Shown here in pieces: positions 54,615 through 64,000 of a stretch of 64,000 bases of DNA. The notes beneath the pieces are model-generated. The model ran no database searches. It was not told the DNA's origin and worked only from the letters and a program-made list of their open reading frames with translations. The translations under genes were made by a program, and so were the position numbers. Source of the stretch: Isochrysis galbana (taxonomy: Eukaryota; Haptophyta; Isochrysidales; Isochrysidaceae); contig CM030937.1 of assembly GCA_018136815.1 (NCBI GenBank), forward strand, positions 4,028,226-4,092,225. Reading direction: 5' to 3'. Each line of letters begins with the position of its first letter. Positions within the stretch are counted from its first letter, which is position 1.

Positions 54615-55277
54615 TATCACAGAGTGCCGTCATCTGCCAACACAATCCATCGGTCCTTGCCGCTTACCGATAGAATCGTCTTTACCGGCTTACGGCTTAC
54701 CGATAGAATCGTCTTTACCGATAACTTTGTCTGCCAGATTCCCCTTCATCAAGTCATCAGCCTCCTTCATCATGTGGACCACCTTCCGGACTCTTCTCTA
54801 CATAATCATTTGCAGTTGATGCACATCGAGTTCTAAAGTTCCCGAGTCATTTGCACATCGACTTCTAGACCTCGAATTCATCTTGGGGATCTCAGCTCAC
54901 TCTAGATCGACTTAGTGCATCTAAGGAATCTCACCTTCATCAACACCCATGACGCTTCATCGGCTCATACTAAGACAATACCCGCCGATTCCCTATATTC
55001 TCGATTCCTTCTCTGCTTCTCTCTTCCCTCGCGCGCCTTCCTGTTTCCTGTTTGTCTCAAAGTATTATCCAAAGAACCGCGGTGGGGTATATGTAAGGCT
55101 TTGTGCTCACTGTGATTGTTGTTGAGACACCGTGGCCCAAAGGTATCCTCGTGAGATCTGCAGTGCCGCCTGGGAGGTTCTAGACTCCACCCCTCTAGCA
55201 CTGTCTCACTCACTGTCTGTCATGACCTTACTGCTTTTTGTTGCCGCCCTGGCTGCTCCCTGGCAGCCAGCGCGATA
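54615..55277 (+). mobile_element. Solo LTR of the copia-type fossil family
   Basis: It has TATC...GATA ends and an exact five-base target duplication CCACC (54610-54614 and 55278-55282). Opposite orientation to 56808-57418. Carries a small internal duplication near 54660-54725. No internal coding region remains, which indicates loss by LTR-LTR recombination. Relatively young given the intact duplication. Confidence 0.8.
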
Positions 55278-55333
55278 CCACCACACCCCGCTTCACTCTC
55301 CTCTTCCTCCAACAGCCTCCTCGCTCCTTCGCC

Positions 55334-55767
55334 ATGGGCCAGTACTTTGTCTTCCTCGCCAAGCAACTCGGTCACCGCACCTACGAGGAGATCCGGAGCC
55401 CAGAGCCCAGCCCTCAAGTTCTGCGAACACATGGAGGAGGGAGGAGGGCATGAGCGGTGCCATCCTGGCGATGCTGCTCGTCACCGCCTCCGGCATGGGC
55501 CGTGGATGTGGAGACTTCCGCGTGGATTTGGCCAAGGAACGCTACCCGTCGATGTGGGCACTCATCGAGCCATACATGAGCCGTTGGTGCAAGGCAAAAC
55601 TCATGCTCGTCGGCGACTATTCCGACGAGTACGAAAAGATCCCAAAGACCAACTACATCGGAGACGAGGCCGCCGTCGCGTACCTCTGCATGGAATACAT
55701 CACGGCGGTCGCGTATGGTGAAACGAGTCCCATGGTGCAAGTGCGCCGAGTAGCTGGCAAACTCTAA
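55334..55767 (+). pseudogene. 'MGQY'-type domain protein, fragment or spliced exon
   Basis: It begins MGQYFVFLAKQLGHRTYEEI at 55334. After a change of frame near 55400-55450 it continues as MSGAILAMLLVTASGMGRGC, SRWCKAKLMLVGDYSDEYEK, ending at 55767. This order (MGQYF start, GxGD centre, W...LVGDY near the end) recalls an uncharacterised domain found in fungi and algae that reads roughly MGQYW...GGD...RWAGDRVxLVGDY. The frame changes mean either a decayed copy or an unrecognised short intron. A further open segment (MEDQKAVLARITDLATQDQP...) at 55775-55963 may be related. It starts 52 bases after the LTR target duplication. Confidence 0.45.
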
Positions 55768-55963
55768 ACTCTGGATGGAGGACCAGAAGGCCGTCCTCGC
55801 ACGCATCACGGACCTCGCCACCCAGGATCAGCCAAGCGACCTGGTTGCCTGCCAGCAGAACGACATCGACAACAGGATCGAGGACGAGGGATGTGAGAAA
55901 AAGACGAAGAAGATGAAAACTTGGGGTGTGTGCTTAGCGTTTTCGTACATAACGTTAGGCTGA

Positions 55964-56164
55964 TTAGCTGCAGGTGTTCCGTGTCGTGGGTCGTGGGGTA
56001 CCGAGGGAGGGAAAATTTGCTATGCGCACGCGCCGCGTCCTTGCGCCTGTACTAACATAACGTGAAGACAAAACTATCACCTGGCCCTCTTTTGACGGAA
56101 CGCGACGTGAGGGAGAGGGAGAGGGGGGGATTTTCGATTTGCACCCCCCCCCGGTGGAGTGTGG
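55964..56164. other. No gene recognised
   Basis: Short unassigned stretch before an inverted repeat F. Confidence 0.4.
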
Positions 56165-56415
56165 TGAGAAACGAGACCCGTTTGGGTTATTAATTTCTTA
56201 ATAGTCTCACCGCACACGCGGCCGTGCATCCTCTACTTTCTACTCACGTAGGAAACTTTCTACACCCCCACTCCCCCGGCCCTTTCCCCCCCGCCATCAG
56301 GCGACTCCGCGACTCCCCCCGTGCACTACTAGGGGGATAGGGGAAAAGGGCTTAGATATGGTCGGTGGCCCGCGCCCCCCCCTGGTGATCCGTTCCCCCC
56401 TTCCTCCTATGCCTA
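56165..56415 (-). repeat. Repeat F, inverted copy
   Basis: Reverse complement of the F core and of its 3' tail through CGCACACGCGGC...TTCTTAATAGTCTCACCG, matching 16978-17215. It joins directly to the chromodomain frame at the shared AGCCCGGTAGGCATAGGAGG. Confidence 0.8.
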
Positions 56416-56632
56416 CCGGGCTGTCGGCGGCGAAGGCGGCGACGTCTGGCTCGATGCCCGCCAAGTTGGTGAGAGGCTCCCACGTGTCGCCCTTCTCGTC
56501 GTAGCCCTTCCACCTGATGAGGTAGTGGGCGAGACCATCGACGAGCTTGCGCGCGACGATGAAGTCCACCTCATATGTCTCTGTCTCTGTCTCATCTTGT
56601 GCCGCCGCCGCTCTCCCTTTGCGCTTGCCCAT
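56400..56632 (-). CDS. Chromodomain protein fragment joined to repeat F
   Basis: From ATG 56632, about 67 residues form a basic leader (MGKRKGRAAAAQ) and a complete-looking chromodomain: YEVDFIVARKLV, then HYLIRWKGY, then DTWEPLTNLAG. The aromatic cage positions (Y/V..., W of RWKGY, W of TWEP) are present, so methyl-lysine binding is plausible. The frame then runs into inverted repeat F, which would supply a nonsense tail ending at 56297. It could be a truncated host HP1-like gene or the chromodomain of a mobile-element protein; the sequence alone does not decide. Confidence 0.6.
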
Positions 56633-56772
56633 GCCCGGCTGTCCCCTTCCGCGCCGCTGCGCCGCTCGCCGCTCCCCCCCCCCCCCCCCCGCGCGCGCTT
56701 CCCTCCCGCCTCGCGTACTCCGTACTCCCCTCCCCCCTTTTTATCTATTTTTGGCCCGCTCTAGCGGTAAGG

Positions 56773-56807
56773 TGTTAACGTGTTAACAGTGTTAACATGT
56801 TAACACC
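56773..56807. repeat. GTTAACA cluster
   Basis: GTGTTAACGTGTTAACAGTG and following units give four TGTTAAC blocks in 35 bases, next to the LTR insertion point. Confidence 0.7.
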
Positions 56808-57418
56808 TATCGCGCTGGATGCCAGGAAGCAGCCAGGGCGGCAACAAAAAGCAGGAGGGTCATGACAGACAGTGAGAGAGACAGTGGTACAGGGGTAAGG
56901 GGGTCAGAACCTGGGACACCTGGGGGCACTGGGGAACTCAAGATACCCCTGGGGCACGGTGATTCTACAACAATCACGCACGCACAAACCCTTACATATA
57001 CCCCACCACGGTTCTTTGGATAATACTCTGAGACAAACAGGAAGGCGTGCGAGGGAACAAAGAAGGAATCAAGGATTTAGGGAATCGGCGAGTGTTGCCT
57101 TAGTATGAGCCGATGAAGCGTCGTGAGTGTTGATGAAGGTGAGATTCCTTAGGTGCACTAAGTCGATCTAGAGTGAGCTGAGATCCCCAAGATGAAGGCG
57201 AGGTCTAGAAGTCGATGTGCAAGACTCGGGGAACCCTAAGAACTCGATGTGCATCGACTGCAGATGATAATGTAGAGAAGAGTCCAGAAGGTGGTGCACA
57301 TGATGAAAGAGGCTGATGACTTGATGAAAAGGAATCTGGCAGACAAAGTTATCGGTAAATCCGATTCTATCGGTAAGGACCAATGGGTTGTGTTGGCAGA
57401 TGACGGCACTCTGTGATA
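56808..57418 (-). mobile_element. Solo LTR of the copia-type fossil family
   Basis: 611 bases with TATC...GATA ends and an exact five-base duplication ACACC (56803-56807 and 57419-57423). Very similar to 32910-33621. No internal region is left. Confidence 0.85.
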
Positions 57419-57554
57419 ACACCCACCACTTTCGCCACTAACACTACCAGTCTATGTAGCTATGGTCCACTAACACTACCAGTCTATGTAGCTGTGGGCC
57501 ACTACCAGGTTGAAACACGTTTGGTATGGCCGGTGGGTGTTCACAGCCTTAGTG

Positions 57555-57714
57555 GGGAGAGGGATGGGTCAGCAGGGTAGTATGCTCCTGGCAAGCCATC
57601 AAACATGCCAGGAGAATGGGTGGCTCCTCCCCCATGGCAGGGGAGGAGTGGAGAGGGGGGGGGCTCGTGGGCTCGTGCCCCTCCAACGGCGAACTAAGTA
57701 TAATAAATTTAGTT
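57555..57714 (+). mobile_element. Repeat A, 3' end fragment
   Basis: The GCCAGGAGAATGGGTGGCTC block and GGAGTGGAGAGGGGGGGGG lead to a terminus AACTAAGTATAATAAATTTAGTT (57692-57714), three bases longer than in other copies. Confidence 0.65.
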
Positions 57715-58007
57715 GCTAACGGTATCGAACAAAAGAGAGGACACAACACATTGATAGTATGAGCTGGCGACGCGTGGACGATAGTGGACGAGGGACGAGA
57801 TTGGGTAGACTCAAATAACGACGAGATTGGGTAGACTCAAATAACTCTCCACGGGACTACAAACGATAGTATACTATAAAACTATTAGTAGTAAACGCAT
57901 TCACAGGATCACAGGATCAGGGTTCAGAACTCAGAACTTCAGAACACCACTTTAGTCAAGGAGAGTTACAAATAAATGTGAATGAGCACATCCAAGGTAT
58001 CGCACCC
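57715..58007. promoter_or_regulatory. Upstream region of the potassium-channel gene
   Basis: Contains a 27-bp tandem duplication (CGAGATTGGGTAGACTCAAA, twice at 57796-57850). AT-rich up to the start. No clear TATA. Confidence 0.4.
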
Positions 58008-59000
58008 ATGGTGCAGAGCTGGACTCCGCTCGCCCGCAGAGATGCGGACTATTCGTCCACGCTGAGGATGCACAGGGCGTGCAGTAGCACTAGCCTCCTG
58101 CGCCAGACATCGACTTTTACAGAGGACGCGTCGTCTCTAGTGGACAGGTGGCCAACGTGCGTTGCAGCTGCAGTGGTGCTGCTTTTCACCAGCTGTGGTG
58201 CTATTGTTGCCAAAGTGATGATGGGATTGACATGGATCGAGGCGATCTATTTCTGCGTCACGACGGTGACAACTGTGGGCTATGGCGACATCAACCCTGT
58301 GCTACACGGTCCCAAGCACAAGCACGGGTTGCAAGCTGCATTCATGATTTTTCATTCTTTTTTCATTGTGATTGGCGTAGCCGCACTGGGTGCTGCGGTC
58401 GCCCTTGTACTGTACTCGCACACCGATGTTGTTGATAAATTGAAGAGAACCGCTTTCAGAACAGGCATTGCATTCGTTCTTCTGGCGGCCATCGGTGCTC
58501 TGGGCGCCTCTTTCATCGAAGGGTGGGATTGGATGCATGGGACATACTGGGCGGTGGTGACCCTCTCTACTGTTGGATATGGTCACCTTGTGCCTCAGTC
58601 AGATGCTGGCCGCGTGTTCGCTTCGGTTCTCATGCTCGCAGGTGCATGGTGTCAGGCAACATTGTTCACGGCCACGGCGTTACTTCCTGCAGCATTGCGT
58701 CGGCGTCGGCTCGAACGGCTTGCACTCGAGCGGCTTGCAGGTGATGGGCTTACAGATGACGAGATGTTTGAGCTGGCAGCCGGAGAACAGATGAAGAAAT
58801 GGGGTCTCTCCAACAGTGACCAGTATGTCTCGCGGAATGAATTTTGTCTGGCCATGCTTCTCCGATTCGAAAAGATTTCAGGCGAAGATCTCGCCATTGT
58901 GCAAGAGACATTCGATAAGCTCGATACTAAACGAACAGGGCGTCTTGAGCTTGAGCATAATCACGTGATGGGTTGCATCGATGGGGATTCGAGATATTGA
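58008..59000 (+). CDS. Two-pore-domain potassium channel with EF-hand-like tail
   Basis: Intronless, 330 residues from the first ATG in frame. Four transmembrane spans and two pore loops are visible: span 1 VAAAVVLLFTSCGAIVAKV, pore 1 with filter TTVGYGD (88-94), spans 2 and 3 (FMIFHSFFIVIGVAALG; GIAFVLLAAIGALGASF), pore 2 with filter STVGYGH (187-193), and span 4 (VFASVLMLAGAWCQATLF). This is the TPK/KCO layout of plant and algal vacuolar or plasma-membrane K+ leak channels. The cytosolic tail has degenerate EF-hand pairs (SDQYVSRNEF; DKLDTKRTGRLELEH), so calcium gating as in TPK1 is plausible but the loop ligands are poor. His in place of Asp after the second GYG may alter selectivity or conductance. 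Confidence 0.9.
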   Translation: MVQSWTPLARRDADYSSTLRMHRACSSTSLLRQTSTFTEDASSLVDRWPTCVAAAVVLLFTSCGAIVAKVMMGLTWIEAIYFCVTTVTTVGYGDINPVLHGPKHKHGLQAAFMIFHSFFIVIGVAALGAAVALVLYSHTDVVDKLKRTAFRTGIAFVLLAAIGALGASFIEGWDWMHGTYWAVVTLSTVGYGHLVPQSDAGRVFASVLMLAGAWCQATLFTATALLPAALRRRRLERLALERLAGDGLTDDEMFELAAGEQMKKWGLSNSDQYVSRNEFCLAMLLRFEKISGEDLAIVQETFDKLDTKRTGRLELEHNHVMGCIDGDSRY

Positions 59001-59161
59001 ACGTTGCGGACAAATTAACGTGCTGATCAGGGAGAGTTGCGGGATAGGGGAAGAGCCTCGTTGTTTGTCTGTGTCTACCAATAGAGACTTGTGTTTCTCC
59101 AATAAAGAGCCCAAATAATAGAGGCCGACGCGAAGCAAACTTAAAATTGAAAATTAGGGCC
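59001..59161. other. 3' flank of the channel gene
   Basis: AATAAAG at 59101 is a possible polyadenylation signal. Confidence 0.5.
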
Positions 59162-59674
59162 AACTATCAGTAAGCCGATAGGGTCATGGAGCGCGCGCCG
59201 CCCCCCTCCCTCGCTGCCGCGGCCCTCGCCGCGATGGACGACGCATCCATGGACACGCCCCTGTCGCCAAAGCGACCGAGCCAGAACGACCCGCCCGACC
59301 AGGTGGGCGCAAGAGCCAGGGGGCCATGCCCGCGCACCGCCGAGGCAACAGCGAGACCAAAGCCAGCATGCTGGCAGCAGCCAGCATGCAGCACACCCAC
59401 ATCACCCCCCCGCAGCCACACCAGCCACACTGCACAAGAGGGACGATCTACTAGGGAAGGCCTCCGGGCCGGGACCCTACACAGCCGCGGTACCGCCCTC
59501 GTGCTCCGGCATGAGGGGCTGGCCCGGCACCTCTTCAGACACAACCCCCATGAGAGGGTGCAACCTCAGGTTTGGTTGTTTTCTCGGCAACTACTCCCAT
59601 GTGGACGGTATAAGTTCTACTTGCAGGACCCCCTCGTTAAAGTAGAAAAGTGCAGGTTTCAGGTGGTAATCTGA
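59162..59674 (+). mobile_element. Repeat B, copy with 162-residue MERA frame
   Basis: CGATAGGGTCATGGAGCGCG gives an ATG at 59186. The frame shares the MERA start, a KRPSQ basic motif and a downstream QVGARARGPCP segment with repeat A/B relatives, then ends at 59674 (YKFYLQDPLVKVEKCRFQVV). No 3' terminus is identified. No catalytic motif. Confidence 0.55.
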
Positions 59675-59713
59675 CGAGCCAGCACCGCATGTATGTGCGC
59701 AGCAGTTGAAAGA

Positions 59714-60178
59714 TAAATAAATAAAATAATTAATGTTATATCCTAGCCAACCCCACTAGCTAATCGGACACAACTTTTCCGTCCCGGAATCTCGCCATGC
59801 CTGACGAGCCAGGTGTCCGAGTGCTACCGGGGGGAGGGGGCACTGCCCCCTCCCCTCGATATTTGTCCTCCCCCCAGTGCACGCACCGACCCCGCGCCTC
59901 TCGCCCAGTAGTAAGTATGCTGTTATTACGAGTATATATGTGCGAGAAAAGTGCCGGAATCATGGCAAACACGCCAAGACCGAATGCCACAAGCAGTGCG
60001 ATTAAGCTGTGCACTGGGGGGAGGACGAATATCGGGGGGAGGGGGCGGTGCCCCCTCCCCCCGGTAGCACTCGGACACCTGGCTCGTCAGGCATGGCGGG
60101 ATTCCGGGACGGAAAAGTTGTGTCCAATTAGCTAGTGGGGTTGGCTAGGATATAACATTAATTATTTTATTTATTTAG
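59714..60178. mobile_element. Foldback element with about 170-bp inverted arms
   Basis: The left arm (59714-59890) and right arm (60005-60178) are near-perfect reverse complements: AATAAATAAAATAATTAATG at the outer ends, TAGCCAACCCCACTAGCTAA inside, GGTGTCCGAGTGCTACCGGG and GGGGGCACTGCCCCCTCCC further in. The spacer of about 115 bases has no gene. AGCAGTGCGATTAAGCTG occurs both inside the spacer (59993) and just outside the right arm (60178). Confidence 0.92.
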
Positions 60179-60690
60179 CAGTGCGATTAAGCTGATGGGC
60201 ACGGCAATATCACAAGGAGGCCGCGGCGCGGCCCCCTGTGGCTTGAGGATGAGACCGCGGCGCGCCGCGCCGCGCATCCTGTTACTTCATGACAAGTTAA
60301 AAGATACCAAAGGGGGCCACTAAACGCACAGGGCACACTAACAGTATCGCTCACAAATCAAACGCACACACGGCGCCTCCGCGGCTCGTTTCCGAAGAGG
60401 AAACGAGCTTCGCTCCGACAAACTACTAGAGACCGCTGAGTCTATTCGCGTCCACAACGCACGCGTCCATAGTATAGATATGGAGTGGAAGTCACTTCAT
60501 GAGAGACAGCGTAAGTAAGTAAGGCGGATAGTTTGGCGCGTCAAAAGGAAAAAGTCTACAGGAAGCTCGCTGCCAACTCACGACCTCCCTCCCCGAATAG
60601 GACCCACGCGAAAAGACAGCGTTACAAGCGCATGACAACTCGCCAAGGACGAGGCAACCACGTCCATAAGACAGTCCTAACGGGCCACCC
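60179..60690. other. GC-rich hairpins, no gene
   Basis: It includes CGCGGCGCGCCGCGCCGCG near 60257-60275 and a perfect 10-bp-stem hairpin at 60384-60408 (GCTCGTTTCC, loop GAAGA, GGAAACGAGC). Confidence 0.6.
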
Positions 60691-60815
60691 GGAGGCACAG
60701 GAGGAAGGCGAGAACAGACCACCGGGGGCCGGTGCACCCCGCCCAACCCGGCCCCCCCCGCGACCCGGGCCCCTAAGTAGAGCACAAGGGGAGTTGCCGC
60801 AAGGCGGGAAGTGAG
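60690..60815 (+). repeat. Repeat F-like variant
   Basis: GGAGGCACAGGAGGAAGG, ACCACCGGGGG, CCCCTAAGTAGAGCACAAGG and GCCGCAAGGCGGG follow the F order with many changes. Confidence 0.5.
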
Positions 60816-61134
60816 GGAGAGGCAGGGAGATGGGCGTGGCTACAGTAGTGAACCGCATGGCCACGCGCGAGGCGATAATGTTAAAAGGTTTTTTTTTCCT
60901 CTCGCCTCCCACAAAACTTTTCCAGCCAGGAGGCGTGCGGGATCACCACCGAGTGTTGGTCGTCCGCTCGCTCCCCACGGTTGACGGTTGGTCGTCCGCT
61001 CGCTCCTGGAGATTCTTACAAGATCTTTCTCGTTCCCACCTATGCATTCGCACAACACCGCAGATGCACGAGAGTGAGTGATGCGGGGCTTCCCCCTCAC
61101 ATTCACGTATCTTCCCCCCACTCGAACGGGGAAA

Positions 61135-61582
61135 CACGGAGAATGGAAAACAAGGAAGAGAAAGCCGAAAGGAGAGCGACGATGCGGAGGGAGGGGAGCG
61201 ACGACACGACGGGGAAGCCGATGCGATCGACAGTTACAAAGGGGGAGGGTTAGTAGAAGTAAGGAGGGAATCTACAACTACAACACTTCCCGTGCACTAA
61301 CTAATGAAAACAAGGGCGAGGAAGTAGGCTAACCGCTGGGGGGAAACCCCGACGGCGACACGGAGAATGGAAAACAAGGAAGAGAAAGCCGAAAGGAGAG
61401 CGACGATGCGGAGGGAGGGGAGCGACGACACGACGGGGAAGCCGATGCGATCGACAGTTACAAAGGGGGAGGGTTAGTAGAAGTAAGGAGGGAATCTACA
61501 ACTACAACACTTCCCGTGCACTAACTAATGAAAACAAGGGCGAGGAAGTAGGCTAACCGCTGGGGGGAAACCCCGACGGCGA
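61135..61582. repeat. Recent 224-bp tandem duplication
   Basis: CACGGAGAATGGAAAACAAG begins at 61135 and again at 61359; I saw no difference between the two 224-base copies. Purine-rich, non-coding. Confidence 0.95.
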
Positions 61583-61769
61583 ACACCTGCGACGAGAACG
61601 GGGACGAGCGCGGGGGAGAACGAGGGCAAGGAGGGACCCAGGCGATCGCAAAACACAAGGACCAGGCCTGGGAGGGAGTCAGGATGCACAGGCTACAAAG
61701 AGGCGCAACCAGGCAAGGAGTGAGTAACGAATTACGAGTAACGAGTAACGAGCCGAACGACTAACGAGT

Positions 61770-61999
61770 AAAGTCAAAGGGCGCGGACGAGGTCGATCGC
61801 GAATGCGACAATTTCGCACGAGCGCGAAAACGCGTTTTTGGGTCTGTGTGTTGAATGGCGTCGAAAATGTGCATATTTCTCATTAGATTCTGCCTAATAT
61901 TCCCATTTCCAGTAGCATATCCTGAGATCTCGTGATAAAACCTCAATCTTGACTTAGTGAATTTTCACCCTAAGAAGTTAAAAGCCCTGTTTGACCGCC
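61770..61999 (-). repeat. Repeat G, inverted copy
   Basis: Reverse complement of 4266-4500; ends TGTTTGACCGCCCTA at 61985-61999, followed by TA. Confidence 0.7.
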
Positions 62000-63038
62000 C
62001 TATATGTTACTATGTCACAATGATGATACGAGCGTGGAGCGTGGCGGGAATGAGGGTGCCAGGCAGACAGCACTTTTCGCGCGCATCTCGCGCGCAGATG
62101 GGGGGGGGAGGCGAATCACTAGCGTTCGCGGGCGAGGGGGGGGGGGCGAAACACACTGCACACTGCACACCACGAGCGACCACCCCGAAACACGGAAGGC
62201 ACCCCCCAAAAAAACGACCACGACTATTTTTTGTTTGAGTAACTTGTATGGCTTTGAGGCTATCAGGCGTCGGTGAGTTCGGGAGTATGCGAATAGTCTG
62301 TCTTTGATATTTTGCGCCGTCAATCTGTTTTTTGTTGGTGTGTACCCGGTCAATCTCACTCCACAGTGCACGGGGCATCGTGGCTGAGTGGCTCGACCAG
62401 CAGTGGGCCTCCCGTCGCCCACGACCAACCGTTGCGGGGGGAGAGGGGGTCGTCAGGGGGAGGGAGGGGGGAGGCGTTTCCCCGTCGCCTCGGAGGCGCG
62501 GGGGAGGTGCCGCCCGTCTTGTTCTTCGAGAGAAGAAGTCTTCCTTCATAAGAGTACATACAAGAAGTCGTGCGCGCGCCAACACGGCCACTTCCCCCCG
62601 CCGCCACCGCCGCGCCCTCCCCCCCTCCCCCCGCGCGCGATGGGTGGTGGTCCGGTGCGGTCGGGCGCCCCACGCCCTTCCAGAGATTGTGGGCGGGGGG
62701 GGGGGGGGGGGGGAGGAAGCTTGCTGAGGACAAGGCGGTGAGAGAGTGGAGTGAGTCCCAACTGGCGACGAGCGACAGTATATCATTCGTGTACTCTAGA
62801 GCGAGTAGGAAGAAATCGCAACGCGCTCTACTCGCCCAACCGATCGGAGGAGGAGAGAAGGAGACGAGCGAGGAGAGAGTAGAAAACCGCCTGACACCAC
62901 GAGATTGGCGACGAACAACGGCATCGCTGCTAGACAATACTACTCCTACGGGCAGGCCAGTTGGTTGAACCCCCTCGGCTCCCTTCCCCCCTCCCTTCCG
63001 CCCCCCTCCCCCCCCGCCCCCAAACCACCCACAGCAAC
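62000..63038. other. Intergenic region before the right-edge gene
   Basis: Contains poly-G tracts (62101-62109, 62139-62147, 62695-62714) and GC-rich low complexity; frames here are stop-poor without motifs. The last 80 bases are a C-rich leader. No gene. Confidence 0.45.
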
Positions 63039-64000
63039 ATGGGCCGCGCCGCCGCCGCCGCCGCCGTCCTCGCGGCGACGGTCGCGTACGCGCAGAATTG
63101 TCCGACTGGTTCCAACCCCCGCGGAATCTGGTTCAACTTCGCCGAATCGATCGAGATCTACAACAACCTTGGTGGCATCGCAGGCGGTTCCGGCCTCATT
63201 TGCTCGCAGTCGCCCGGCACTGGAGGACCAGACACTTCTTGTGGCGAGGGATGCGGTTGCACCAACCCGGACGACGTCGCACCTCCAGGCACACCGCATG
63301 AGCTACGCTTCGGAAATGCCGGACGGGTGCGCTGTCGCAGCATGGACATCTGAGTAGAGGCGTCCGAGCAGGGAGCATTTGTGGGTGAGCTGCCAAGGCT
63401 GCCGGCTCACCTTTTGCGCGCCCAACGCCGTCGCAGGCCTACGATGGCACCGGGAGTGGAGGGGAGGTCTTCGATCTTGTCATCACCAACCTGACGGCTT
63501 ACACACCTTGGGAGTCCGACAAGAACGGCATCCAGGCGGGTGACTTGGGAGGCGTCAGTATGGCTGCCTCCACGGACACTCTCTTCCAAGTCGCTTTCTA
63601 TGAAGCTGGATCAAACATCCCGTACGTGATGTCCGAGGGTGCGCAAGGCCCATCCCGTCCTCATATTTCACAGTCCATACGTGCGTCACTAGAGTCTATC
63701 GTTGCAACTTGACACTCACAGTATGCCCCTTGGCTCTGGGCTAGATTTCGTCTTATGCTTCTACGACATGGACGCCGGTGTGCCAATCCCAGCTGCCAAT
63801 GTCGTGACGTATTCAAATTACTTAACCGAGGTGCTGACGGTGTGCAACTTCACCGAGTATGTCCACCAGGTGCGCCTGTTGAGGCAGCATCCCTCATGCC
63901 AAGCGACTGGGGTCGAAGGGCTGCTAGTGCGCAACTGTTGCTTTGCTCTTGAGTGCTCCGTCCTTCATCATCAACCTTGCTGTCGCAGGGTCGAACTACG
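63039..64000 (+). CDS. Secreted protein of unknown function, partial (runs off right edge)
   Basis: Exons 63039-63326, 63437-63621 and 63722-63869, with another beginning at about 63990, join in phase. Donors are GTGCGC, GTACGT and GTGCGC; acceptors TCGCAG, TCACAG and TCGCAG. Residues 1-18 (MGRAAAAAAVLAATVAYA) are a clean signal peptide cut before QN. The mature part has a cysteine-rich segment (GLICSQSPGTGGPDTSCGEG) and then a beta-rich region (GEVFDLVITNLTAYTPWESD, LDFVLCFYDMDAGVPIP). I do not recognise the family; an extracellular or scale/cell-surface role is possible by signal peptide only. An alternative donor GTATGT at 63857 would shorten exon 3. Confidence 0.7.

Overview
This is a nuclear window from a photosynthetic microalga with a red-algal-derived secondary plastid. 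A haptophyte is the best guess: it carries a fucoxanthin-chlorophyll a/c light-harvesting gene, a spliced phytoene desaturase, plastid precursors with secretory-type N-termini, short GT-AG introns with three well-supported GC-AG introns, and TTAGGG-type telomeric repeats. Species cannot be fixed from sequence alone. Two 100-base N runs (33207-33306, 49307-49406) are assembly gaps, and the second cuts into two genes.

Recognisable host genes, left to right: a plastid-type membrane protein (324-1346, -); an FCP antenna protein (2749-3933, -); a secretory/plastid coiled-coil protein (8324-10435, +); a cytochrome b5-fused fatty-acid desaturase (13781-15175, -); a DHX29-like DEAH helicase of about 1,916 residues (17511-23803, -); a myo-inositol-dehydrogenase-like oxidoreductase fused to a C-terminal EF-hand pair (29881-32238, +); a secreted protein with a VHL-beta-like domain (36963-38054, +); phytoene desaturase in 11 exons (42421-46110, +); a P450 C-terminus (48754-49306, -); a METTL25/RRNAD1-like methyltransferase (49407-51044, +); two small uncharacterised genes (51950-52527, - and 53186-53857, +); an 'MGQY'-type domain fragment (55334-55767, +); a chromodomain reading frame (56400-56632, -); a two-pore potassium channel (58008-59000, +); and the start of a secreted-protein gene that runs off the right edge (63039 onward, +).

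The rest is a dense mosaic of repeats, called A to H here. A is an element ending in a 20-bp near-palindrome and carrying a protein that starts MERA; B is a diverged relative. C, D, E, F and H are dispersed GC-rich or structured repeats. G has a TA-flanked terminus like a Tc1/mariner element. Also present are hAT transposase remnants, two Ty1/copia RNase H fossils, several LTR-like copies with target duplications, a foldback element, a 202-bp minisatellite, long CT and CA microsatellites, poly-G/C tracts and an inverted telomeric tract.

Functionally, the FCP gene, phytoene desaturase and the plastid-type proteins belong to photosynthesis and carotenoid supply; the desaturase to membrane lipids; DHX29 and METTL25-like to translation or RNA metabolism; the potassium channel and the EF-hand dehydrogenase suggest calcium-linked regulation. 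The genes are scattered singly between repeats, not in operons. The two observations most worth pursuing are the EF-hand-fused dehydrogenase and the palindrome-ended MERA element family.
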